Source: Elusimicrobia bacterium RIFOXYA2_FULL_47_53 (GTDB lineage: Bacteria; Elusimicrobiota; Endomicrobiia; Endomicrobiales; XYA2-FULL-47-53). From it: a stretch of DNA of 64,000 bases. The DNA is taken from NCBI GenBank assembly GCA_001800315.1, contig MGVE01000008.1:186001-250000 (forward strand). The letters run 5' to 3'. Positions 21,182 through 28,994 of this stretch are shown here, piece after piece (the stretch's first letter is position 1; each line of letters begins with the position of its first letter). The notes beneath the pieces are model-generated. The model had not been told where the DNA came from, searched no databases, and saw nothing but the letters and a program-made list of their open reading frames with translations. A program made the position numbers and the translations under genes.

Positions 21182-21827
21182 TCTTGAACGGCTAAAAGAA
21201 TCGGCCAACTCGTATCAGCTGCCATATGTCGCATTGATGACAATAATATGCGTTTTTTTTATGTTAATGTATTCGTACTATCTTAAACTGAAGGCTGATT
21301 CTGAAAAAACAGACATCTCTCAAGTAGCCCAGTCCGTCAAAAGTGCGATTGAGGACGAAAAGGGAATGGAGTCGGCTCCCAAAGTGGAATTAATTAATGA
21401 TACGATAAAGATTCAATTGCCTGATTCAATAATTTTTGATTCCGGTAAATCCGAAATAAAAGACACGGTGAAACCTATGCTGGAAAAGATATCAAACGAA
21501 TTCATTAAGCTGCCTGATTATTATCAGGTTATTGTTGATGGGCACACAGATGACTCTCCGGTATGGTATGGCGGCGATTTTAGTTCAAATTGGGAACTTT
21601 CCTTGTTCAGGGCAATAAGCCTGATTGACTATTTTGTCGGGTTAGGCAACAGCTCTAACCGCTTTGTCGGAATGGGGCATAGTGAATATAGGCCGCTGGC
21701 CCCAAACGACTCAAAAGAAAACAGGCTAATGAACCGCAGAGTAGAAATTATTGTTAGACGACGCCATGAAAAATACACTTCGGCCAACTCTTCAGATAAT
21801 AAAATTGCGAGCGTTAACGAAAACTGA
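21174..21827 (+). CDS. MotB-like protein 2; OmpA peptidoglycan-binding domain canonical, channel Asp replaced by Ala
   Basis: ATG at 21174 overlaps the upstream gene by 8 nt (the ORF track uses TTG 21159). VDGHTDDSP...SNWELSLFRA...GMGHSEYRPLAPNDSKENRLMNRRVEIIVRR. The TM segment YVALMTIICVFFMLMY has A20 where the MotB Asp is expected. Confidence 0.85.
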   Translation: MNNLERLKESANSYQLPYVALMTIICVFFMLMYSYYLKLKADSEKTDISQVAQSVKSAIEDEKGMESAPKVELINDTIKIQLPDSIIFDSGKSEIKDTVKPMLEKISNEFIKLPDYYQVIVDGHTDDSPVWYGGDFSSNWELSLFRAISLIDYFVGLGNSSNRFVGMGHSEYRPLAPNDSKENRLMNRRVEIIVRRRHEKYTSANSSDNKIASVNEN

Positions 21828-21900
21828 CAATTCCTGCTTCACGAAGGCATTTCAGTCAAATACAACCGCTACTTAGAAATTTTAAAAGGGCAAGAATAAA

Positions 21901-23979
21901 ATGAAAAGATATATCAGCGCACTAATTTTCGCGGGCTTTTTAGTATCCGCGGCGCCTCAACTAATCCGCGCGGTTGAACTGGCTTTTGTTTCCTCCGCGA
22001 CTTATGACAGCTCAGGCGATGATTCAGCTTCCGCTGTTGCGATTGACGGCTCCGGATATATTTTTGTGACGGGAACGGCCAACGGGAAATATCAAACGAT
22101 AAAATACAATAAATCACTTATCCCTGTAGTTACGCGCACGGACGACTGTGGAGGCGCTCAGGCAACCGGCATAGCAATAGATAATTATAATAATGTGATT
22201 GTATGCGGACAGACCAATGCCGGTGATTATATTTTATTGAAATATGATTACAACCTATCTGTGGTTATATCTTCGGTTGTTTATGACGGAGGAAGCACTG
22301 ACGGAGCAACCGGAGTTTGCACCGATAGCGAAGGCAATGTGATCGTTACCGGCTTCAGCGCTGACGGGGCCACTTATAACTTTGTTACAATTAAGTATAA
22401 CAGGGACCTGGCTCCGTTATTTTCCAGAGTTTTTGACAGCGGTGGAGATGACCGCGCCAAATCCGTAACGGTTGATGCCGAGAATAACATTATCGTTGCC
22501 GGAAAAAGCTCCGGGAAATACCACATTATAAAATACGATACAAATCTAAACCCTCTTTTTGACGCTCAGTATGACTCCGGCAACATTGCTGAAGCGAACT
22601 GTGTTGTTGTGGACAGCTCAGGCAGTATTATTGTTACGGGCTACAGAAAAGTGTCAGGAGCTACCAACGACTTTTATACCATTAAATATGATAGCCGCCT
22701 GAAGTATTTGTGTTCAGTTGATTATGACGGCGGAGGGGATGATGCGGCAACGGGAATCACCGTTGATCCCCAGGACAATATCATCGTGACAGGCCGCGTG
22801 AATATGAACACTAACTGGAATTATTACACTGTCAAGTATGATAACAACCTCAATATACTGGCTAAAGCCTCTTATGACAGCGGCAATCTTGATCAGGCTG
22901 CGGCAGTTGAATGCGACTCTGACGGCACAATAATCGTGGCCGGAAAGAGCAATGATGGTTTAACCTTGAATTACTTTACAATCCAATACGGCGGCTCACC
23001 TGTTATTAGTGAGGTCAGCACCTTATATCAGGGCGAGACAAATGAAATATCCATTCAGGGCAAAAACTTCACTGACGGAGCGGTAGTTTCTTTTGCTCAT
23101 TCAGGAATTGCAGTTAATTCGTCTGCCGCACTGCCTCCGAATAAGATCGCGCTTTCCGCGGCGACTTCAGAAAATGTCGCATTGGGTTTAACCACTATGA
23201 CGGTAACCAATGCCAATGGAGAATATGCCGTAAAAGTTGATGTGCCAATTGAATACCGAGCAGTAATTGACCCGCTCTTTTCCGCGGAAATTACACCCTC
23301 GTTATTTTGCGGCCGCATGAGAATCGCGATTTCATCAAATACTTTTCTAACAATTTCCTCCGTCACTATATCATCTTTATGTATTCTTCCGGAAGGCACG
23401 GATGGCAAGAAAGTGACAAACATAGGCGTTCGGATTACCGCCTTGCCTTTAGCTGAGCCGCTCAGGGATGTTGTAATAACTTTTCCGTACACATCCGAGG
23501 ATATTGCCGGTTTCAATATTTCCCGGCTTGCCATCGCCTATTATGACACAACAACTTCAAAATGGAATTATCTAAATTCCATGCACGATGTTTCTTCTAA
23601 AATCATTTCCTGCTCCACGAACCGCATTAATGGAGTGTTTGCCGTTATTGAGCTTCCTCCTCAAATTGTTTTACTCAACAATGTATTAGTTTATCCAAAT
23701 CCATACAAACCCGGCAGCGGCACCGATTTTGACGACAGTTCAGTGGGCAAGGGGATCGTTTTTTCTAATTTGACCCGTGAATTCAGAATGAAAATCATAA
23801 CAATTGCGGGGAATTTGGTTTTTGATCATGAAGGCATTTCTGATGTTAACGGGAATTATCTCTGGAACACAAAGAACAACGACGGAGAAGAAGTCGCGAG
23901 CGGAATATATCTTTACTCAATCGTGGATTGCAGCGATACTTCTCAAAAAACAAAAGGCAAGTTCGCGATAATCAGATAA
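21901..23979 (+). CDS. Secreted SBBP/delta-60-repeat beta-propeller protein with IPT/TIG-like segment and FlgD-Ig-like/CTD-type C-terminus
   Basis: Repeated YDSGG.DxAxxVxVDxxxNIIVTGxS...YxxIKYDxxL units; C-terminus VLVYPNPYKPGSGT...KIITIAGNLVFDHEG...WNTKNNDGEEVASGIYLYSI. Confidence 0.8.
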   Translation: MKRYISALIFAGFLVSAAPQLIRAVELAFVSSATYDSSGDDSASAVAIDGSGYIFVTGTANGKYQTIKYNKSLIPVVTRTDDCGGAQATGIAIDNYNNVIVCGQTNAGDYILLKYDYNLSVVISSVVYDGGSTDGATGVCTDSEGNVIVTGFSADGATYNFVTIKYNRDLAPLFSRVFDSGGDDRAKSVTVDAENNIIVAGKSSGKYHIIKYDTNLNPLFDAQYDSGNIAEANCVVVDSSGSIIVTGYRKVSGATNDFYTIKYDSRLKYLCSVDYDGGGDDAATGITVDPQDNIIVTGRVNMNTNWNYYTVKYDNNLNILAKASYDSGNLDQAAAVECDSDGTIIVAGKSNDGLTLNYFTIQYGGSPVISEVSTLYQGETNEISIQGKNFTDGAVVSFAHSGIAVNSSAALPPNKIALSAATSENVALGLTTMTVTNANGEYAVKVDVPIEYRAVIDPLFSAEITPSLFCGRMRIAISSNTFLTISSVTISSLCILPEGTDGKKVTNIGVRITALPLAEPLRDVVITFPYTSEDIAGFNISRLAIAYYDTTTSKWNYLNSMHDVSSKIISCSTNRINGVFAVIELPPQIVLLNNVLVYPNPYKPGSGTDFDDSSVGKGIVFSNLTREFRMKIITIAGNLVFDHEGISDVNGNYLWNTKNNDGEEVASGIYLYSIVDCSDTSQKTKGKFAIIR

Positions 23980-23985
23980 GGAATT

Positions 23986-25182
23986 GTGTCAAATATGAGA
24001 TTTTTCAGGTTAATTGCCGCGGTTTCAGTTATATTAACGATACTTGTTTCTCCCGGGGCCGGCTCAGGAAAAGCTGGTTTTGAATTTTTGCGTATAGGCT
24101 TGGGCGCGCGGCCTCTGGGTATGGGGGAAGCTTTTGTGGGTGTCGCCGACGACATTGATTCCATCACCTGGAATCCAGCGGGGCTAGTTCAAATAAACGA
24201 GGCACAGCAGACTTTCATGCATACCCTGTGGCTTGACGGCATAAGCATTGACTACATTGCCTACGCTGAACGGCTTGGCCCGCGATCGGCTTTAGGCGCA
24301 GGCATTGAATACCTTACTTCCGGAGATATTGACAGACGAAATAAGTATGGCAATCTGGTCGGTACCTATTACGCATACGACTTAATGGGCGCTGTTTCTT
24401 ACGCTCATAAAATAGGAAAAAATATTTCACTGGGCACAACGCTTAAGTATGTTAGTGAAAAAATAGAAATGGAAAGCGCGACCGGAATAGCTGTTGATTT
24501 TGGCGGGCTTTACAAATTCTCAAAAATGCAAATTGGCTTATCGGTTCAAAATCTCGGGCAGGAAGTGAGATTTAGAACCTCACCCTTCCCAATGCCATTG
24601 GTTTTAAAAGCAGGGATTTCGTACAAACCAATATCAACTTTGGTACTGGCCGTAGATGTTGACTCCCCTATTATTGAACCGATAAGTTACCGCGTTGGCT
24701 GCGAGTATCAGGCTTTTCGCGTTAAAAACACGCGATTGTTTCTTCGTGGCGGATTCAAAACAAATGTTATCAGCTATCTTGACTCTCTGGCTGGATTGTC
24801 GCTGGGCACGGGTTTGCGCTGCAATGAATGGCAGGTTGACTACGCGCTGGTTCCCTACGGACAGTTCGGAGAAACTCACAGGATCAGCCTCACCCGAAAG
24901 TTCGGCGGCACAACAAAAAATAGAAATAGTTTTGCGAACACCGATAATCCGGTTGTTGACACTATCATCCCAGTTGATATTCACGAATTGCCGGACGCCA
25001 GAAAAGCTGAGGAAATTTACAGGGACTCCCTGCGATGGTACAAGGAAAAAGTTATTGAATATAATTTAACCAGGGAAGAAGAAATATCGTTAATAAAAAA
25101 ACTTATCGCGAAATTTGAACCAATGGGAGTTGATGTCGGTGCATTTAAAAAAGTATTAAAGGCCTTTGAAAATGCTAAATAA
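23986..25182 (+). CDS. PorV/UPF0164-family outer-membrane protein
   Basis: AGFEFLRIGLGARPLGMGEAFVGVADDIDSITWNPAGLVQI and barrel repeats. The start codon may differ from the listed one. Confidence 0.8.
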   Translation: MSNMRFFRLIAAVSVILTILVSPGAGSGKAGFEFLRIGLGARPLGMGEAFVGVADDIDSITWNPAGLVQINEAQQTFMHTLWLDGISIDYIAYAERLGPRSALGAGIEYLTSGDIDRRNKYGNLVGTYYAYDLMGAVSYAHKIGKNISLGTTLKYVSEKIEMESATGIAVDFGGLYKFSKMQIGLSVQNLGQEVRFRTSPFPMPLVLKAGISYKPISTLVLAVDVDSPIIEPISYRVGCEYQAFRVKNTRLFLRGGFKTNVISYLDSLAGLSLGTGLRCNEWQVDYALVPYGQFGETHRISLTRKFGGTTKNRNSFANTDNPVVDTIIPVDIHELPDARKAEEIYRDSLRWYKEKVIEYNLTREEEISLIKKLIAKFEPMGVDVGAFKKVLKAFENAK

Positions 25183-25846
25183 TACCTGTTTAAAAATTGT
25201 GGTGCTTTTAGTATCTCTCCTTATCACGCCTGAACTTTTTGCGGCCGCTGACATTGATTCGGCCTTAACCTACTACCTTAGCGGCAATATTGATAAAGCT
25301 CTGCGGGTTTGGAACTCGTCGCTGGCGGAAAATCCATCAGATAGCAATCTCCGCTCTCTTATCACCGACTCTTTGATTATTCTTGGAAAGGAAGCCCTTG
25401 CCAGCGGAAAATTCAAAAAAGCCTGCGAATACCTTATGGAAGCCTACAAAATTTCACCTGTCTATCCCGGCCTTAAGCAGCTTGTTCTTGACGCTGAACT
25501 TGAAAACATTTTTCACGGTCAAAAAACCTCATTTTCAACTGAACAGGTTGATTCAACAAGCGAAAAATGGGAAATCTTTAATATTTTGCTTTTGGGTAAA
25601 AGCGCCGTTGATATAAAACGCGCGCAAGACAAGAATATCATTATTCATACTGTTGAATATGGCGATACCATAGAGGAAATAGCCGCCAAATATTTTAACG
25701 ACCGTCGCTACTGCGCTAAAATTTGGCGGGATAACCCGCAACTTCTCAACCCTCATCGCTTATTTCCAGGCGACAAGCTAAAGATCTATCTTGATTCCAA
25801 TCTTGCGCCCGCTCCGCAATTAGACATATTTATGAAGGAAAAATAA
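25166..25846 (+). CDS. Secreted TPR-like protein with C-terminal LysM-like domain
   Basis: Signal peptide; TPR-like ALRVWNSSLAENPSDSNLRSLI; LysM-like HTVEYGDTIEEIAAKYFNDRRYCAKIWRDNPQLLNPHRLFPGDKLKI. Overlaps the upstream ORF. Confidence 0.75.
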   Translation: MKMLNNTCLKIVVLLVSLLITPELFAAADIDSALTYYLSGNIDKALRVWNSSLAENPSDSNLRSLITDSLIILGKEALASGKFKKACEYLMEAYKISPVYPGLKQLVLDAELENIFHGQKTSFSTEQVDSTSEKWEIFNILLLGKSAVDIKRAQDKNIIIHTVEYGDTIEEIAAKYFNDRRYCAKIWRDNPQLLNPHRLFPGDKLKIYLDSNLAPAPQLDIFMKEK

Positions 25847-26022
25847 ATTACCCCATCTTTTTTTTATGAGCGAACCACTCCATTTATCCAATGCTCATTG
25901 ACACCACAGATTAAAATGTATAATATTACGAAAAGAAAGCGTTTGAATCTATTTAATTTTTATGCGATCTGTCCATTATACAACCGCTGTGCGAGGAATA
26001 ATGAGCACACGGTTTGAGGCCG

Positions 26023-26082
26023 GCGACAGTTGTGGCGAATAGGCCACAACAAGCCCTGGAGCAGGCGAACGACGGCGTGAGC
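26023..26082 (+). repeat. Interspersed repeat unit B, copy 1 (hairpin gttgtggc-gaatag-gccacaac)
   Basis: gcgacagttgtggcgaataggccacaacaagc..ggagc.ggcgaacgacggcgtgag; near-identical copies at 27657 and 27878. Confidence 0.85.
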
Positions 26083-26117
26083 CCGGTTCAACAGGATAGA
26101 GCACTGGCCTCCGAATA
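26081..26117 (+). repeat. tRNA-Arg-derived fragment (D-arm to anticodon loop)
   Basis: gcccggttcaacaggatagagcactggcctccgaa versus intact tRNA gcccgtagttcaactggatagagcactggcctccgaa at 28000-28037. Confidence 0.75.
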
Positions 26118-26256
26118 CGAATTAACATCGACGATATAATCGGTCTATTGACGGAAATGCTTACATAGGGTTTGACAGGGTTTTATAGTGTTTTACACTA
26201 AATCGGTCACAAGATATAATGAGAGAACTAGGCTTGACAAGTACAGCTTATTTAAT

Positions 26257-27312
26257 ATGAAACTAAAATTTAATCCAAAATTTACTATCACTCCCAAAAT
26301 TAATAAAACACTCGTAGAAATTGAACGGGTCCGCGGATTCCTTGATGCCATTAAACTCAAGGATGAACGGATTGCGGATATGCAGCAAAGGGCATTAATT
26401 CTTGAATCGCATCACTCAACGCATATTGAAGGTACCGCGCTAAGCGTAGAACAATCCAAAAGTATTTTAGAAGGCAAGAAAGTAAACGATGTTGATCGAG
26501 ATGACAAAAATGAGCTTTTGAATTATAAGAAAGCAATGGATTTTATTTCTCGGTATCTGGGAAAAGATGACCCAGTTACGGAGGGTCTTGTCAGGGAGAT
26601 ACATAAACTGCTTGTTAAAAATGTTCGTGGTGAACACGCAGATCCCGGCAATTATCGCAAAGTCCAGAATTATGTAGTCAATTCAAAGACTAAGGAAGTA
26701 GTATATACTCCGCCACCGCCTTTTGATGTGCCAGTTCTAATGAGGGAATTTGTTGATTGGGTAAATAAATCAGAAGATATCTCTCCTGTACTCGTGGCCG
26801 GTATTGCTCAGTTTCAGTTTGTCCATATTCATCCATTTAAAGATGGTAATGGAAGAACAGCGCGTCTTTTATCAACACTAGTACTTTACAAAACCGGATA
26901 TGACTTCAAAAGACTATTTACGATTTCCGAGTACTACGATAAAGATAGACCGCTATATTATAGTGCCATACAGTCCGTAAGAAACAATAACATGGATATG
27001 ACAGGTTGGCTTGAGTACTTTGTTGCCGGATTGCATTCTCAAATGGAAGAGATCAGGAAAAAAGGTGCCCAACTCATAAAGATGGATACATCTCTTCAAA
27101 AGATAAAGAAACTCGGCCTGAATGAACGCCAAGAAAAAGCAGTTAGATATATTCTAAAAACAGGCAAAATCAGTGTTAATGAATATCAGGAAGTGGCCAC
27201 CTGTATCCGCCGGACAGCCCAGAGGGATTTAGAAGAATTAATAAGCAAGAAGATAATAGAAGCAGTAGGAAAAACACAAACCGATCCTACAAAGCACTTC
27301 GTTTTACTGTGA
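26257..27312 (+). CDS. Fic/DOC family protein (class II-type, N-terminal inhibitory motif) with C-terminal HTH-like region
   Basis: HPFKDGNGRTAR Fic motif; STHIEG matches (S/T)xxxE(G/N). ATG at 26257 is preferred over GTG at 26188. Confidence 0.9.
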   Translation: MKLKFNPKFTITPKINKTLVEIERVRGFLDAIKLKDERIADMQQRALILESHHSTHIEGTALSVEQSKSILEGKKVNDVDRDDKNELLNYKKAMDFISRYLGKDDPVTEGLVREIHKLLVKNVRGEHADPGNYRKVQNYVVNSKTKEVVYTPPPPFDVPVLMREFVDWVNKSEDISPVLVAGIAQFQFVHIHPFKDGNGRTARLLSTLVLYKTGYDFKRLFTISEYYDKDRPLYYSAIQSVRNNNMDMTGWLEYFVAGLHSQMEEIRKKGAQLIKMDTSLQKIKKLGLNERQEKAVRYILKTGKISVNEYQEVATCIRRTAQRDLEELISKKIIEAVGKTQTDPTKHFVLL

Positions 27313-27451
27313 CACGCTACTGTGACATACTGTGACATTCTACTGTGACATTGACGGTGGAATTTAAAAGAATATACTTTTATTTTCACCCCCAGTGATA
27401 ATAAGAAAATGTAAAATAAAAAAGTGATTGATAATAGAATGATAATATTAG

Positions 27452-27631
27452 TTCGCCTATTATCTAAAATATAGTTTTAATGGTGTTGCAAGGCCCATGG
27501 CGCTAAGAGAAGGGATCGACTACCATGCTGAGTTTTCCAAAGAAGGCGCAGAATCTGTAATAGAATCAGCTCGTGAAATGCTAAAGAAATCAAGGAACAT
27601 CTTACATAACCATAGAGCGCTGAACGGTTAA
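27452..27631 (+). pseudogene. Possible C-terminal remnant of a HEPN-like gene
   Basis: Frame read FAYYLKYSFNGVARPMALREGIDYHAEFSKEGAESVIESAREMLKKSRNILHNHRALNG* resembles HEPN C-terminal patterns (LRxxaDYhxxFsxExAexxIexAxxfl). There is no start codon after the upstream TAG. Confidence 0.4.
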
Positions 27632-27655
27632 AATACAGCTTTTCAGGTTGCGCCC
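27611..27655 (+). repeat. Perfect 45-bp direct repeat, copy 1
   Basis: catagagcgctgaacggttaaaatacagcttttcaggttgcgccc is identical to 27960-28004. Confidence 0.95.
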
Positions 27656-27656
27656 A

Positions 27657-27715
27657 GCGACAGTTGTGGCGAATAGGCCACAACAAGCTCTGGAGCGGGC
27701 GAACGACGGCGTGAG
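27657..27715 (+). repeat. Interspersed repeat unit B, copy 2
   Basis: Near-identical to 26023-26082. Confidence 0.85.
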
Positions 27716-27877
27716 TCCAGAGATGTGAGCGCCGACACATAGAGAGTTTACCAGAAGATATTTGCAGCCCCATGCGCCCGTAGTTTCCGCCACTGATTCA
27801 TCGGCGGACTCGCCAAAGTTGTAGTGGCGAGCAACTAGTCGCAGTGCGAGGAATAACGAGCACACGGTTTGAGACCA

Positions 27878-27936
27878 GCGACAGTTGTGGCGAATAGGCC
27901 ACAACGAGCTATGGAGCGGGCGAACGACGGCGTGAG
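27878..27936 (+). repeat. Interspersed repeat unit B, copy 3
   Basis: Near-identical to 26023-26082. Preceded by 'tgcgaggaataacgagcacacggtttgag', which also precedes copy 1. Confidence 0.85.
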
Positions 27937-27959
27937 CCCCGAGTCGGTGAGCGCCGAAA

Positions 27960-28004
27960 CATAGAGCGCTGAACGGTTAAAATACAGCTTTTCAGGTTGC
28001 GCCC
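27960..28004 (+). repeat. Perfect 45-bp direct repeat, copy 2, overlapping the first 6 nt of tRNA-Arg
   Basis: Identical to 27611-27655. Confidence 0.95.
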
Positions 28005-28071
28005 GTAGTTCAACTGGATAGAGCACTGGCCTCCGAAGCCAGTCGTCCCGGTTCAAATCCGGGCGGGCGCG
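27999..28071 (+). tRNA. tRNA-Arg (anticodon CCG)
   Basis: Acceptor GCGCCCG/CGGGCGC, anticodon arm CTGGC-CTCCGAA-GCCAG, T arm CCCGG-TTCAAAT-CCGGG; CCA is not encoded. Confidence 0.95.
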
Positions 28072-28093
28072 CTTAACAACTCAAGAGCATATT

Positions 28094-28540
28094 ATGAAAG
28101 CCGTAGTGCAAAGAGTAACTAAAGCTTCAGTATCAATTGATAAGGCCCCAGGCAGCGTCATCTCCGAGGGCCTTGTTGTTTTTTTGGGCGTGGGAAAAGA
28201 AGATTCTCCTGCCGAGGCCGCCTGGCTCTGCGAAAAAATACTCAACTTAAGGATATTTGCCAATGAGCAGGGCAGGTTTGACCGCTCCGTTTCAGACATT
28301 AAAGGGGAACTGCTTATAATATCTCAGTTCACGCTTTACGGCGACAGCCGGCGGGGAAGAAGGCCCGATTTCACCGCTGCCGCCGAGCCAAAAAAAGCTC
28401 TTGAACTTTACAACGAATTTGTCTCTCTTGCCGCGAAATCAGGGCTTGTGATAAAAACCGGAGAGTTCGCCGCCGACATGCTTGTAGAGTTAAGCAATAA
28501 CGGCCCGGTCACAATAATATTAGACTCCCATGAGAAATAA
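28094..28540 (+). CDS. dtd: D-aminoacyl-tRNA deacylase
   Basis: MKAVVQRVTKASVSID...GLVVFLGVGKED...SQFTLYGDSRRGRRPDF...NNGPVTIILDS. Confidence 0.95.
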   Translation: MKAVVQRVTKASVSIDKAPGSVISEGLVVFLGVGKEDSPAEAAWLCEKILNLRIFANEQGRFDRSVSDIKGELLIISQFTLYGDSRRGRRPDFTAAAEPKKALELYNEFVSLAAKSGLVIKTGEFAADMLVELSNNGPVTIILDSHEK

Positions 28541-28994
28541 CGCTGTTTTCCTGCTGCCGGCGCTTCTGCTGGCTTCAAATCTTTCTGCGCAGAGTGAGGT
28601 TGCCGTGGGAGCCGGCTTCTCTCCGCTTGGCCCCGCCTCCGGGTACTCGCGCGAAAAAAAACAGGACAATCAGCCGGACCGGTTCGCGCTAAAGCTCGCG
28701 GAGAAGTTTGATGCCGACGCGGCGGAGCTTGGCGCTTTGTTTTACCGCGGTTACGGCCGCGGCGAGCTGATTCAAATGCTTTTAATTGCACGGGAGTCAA
28801 AGACCCTTCTTAAAAACCTCGTCAGAAAACGGGACAGGAATACGAAATTATCTTCTATCGCCAAGGATAGAGGGCTTGACTATGACAGTATTTACGCTCT
28901 TTCTTCAACAATAAAATACGATATTGAAAAAGAGATCGCCTTGGCTGCCGACGATTTTACCCTGCAGCTTTCATCCGCGGAAGCGCCAAAATGA
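28530..28994 (+). CDS. Hypothetical exported protein
   Basis: Signal-like N-terminus NAVFLLPALLLASNLSAQS; short overlaps with both neighbouring genes. Confidence 0.6.
   Translation: MRNNAVFLLPALLLASNLSAQSEVAVGAGFSPLGPASGYSREKKQDNQPDRFALKLAEKFDADAAELGALFYRGYGRGELIQMLLIARESKTLLKNLVRKRDRNTKLSSIAKDRGLDYDSIYALSSTIKYDIEKEIALAADDFTLQLSSAEAPK

Noticed and set aside
1-25846. Bona fide Bacteroidota-type T9SS
   Set aside because: PorV-like proteins and FlgD/CTD-type ends are present, but no SprA/PorK/L/M/N/GldL/M-like gene is visible; only an analogy can be claimed.
26188-26256. GTG start at 26188 for the Fic protein
   Set aside because: The first 23 residues come from AT-rich intergenic sequence; ATG at 26257 gives a typical Fic N-terminus.
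27477-28056. Antisense ORFs over the tRNA-Arg repeat region
   Set aside because: They are made of the interspersed repeats and tRNA sequence, so they are not genes.
25980-28071. Intact integrative element or prophage
   Set aside because: No integrase, transposase or phage gene is seen; only repeats and toxin-like cargo.
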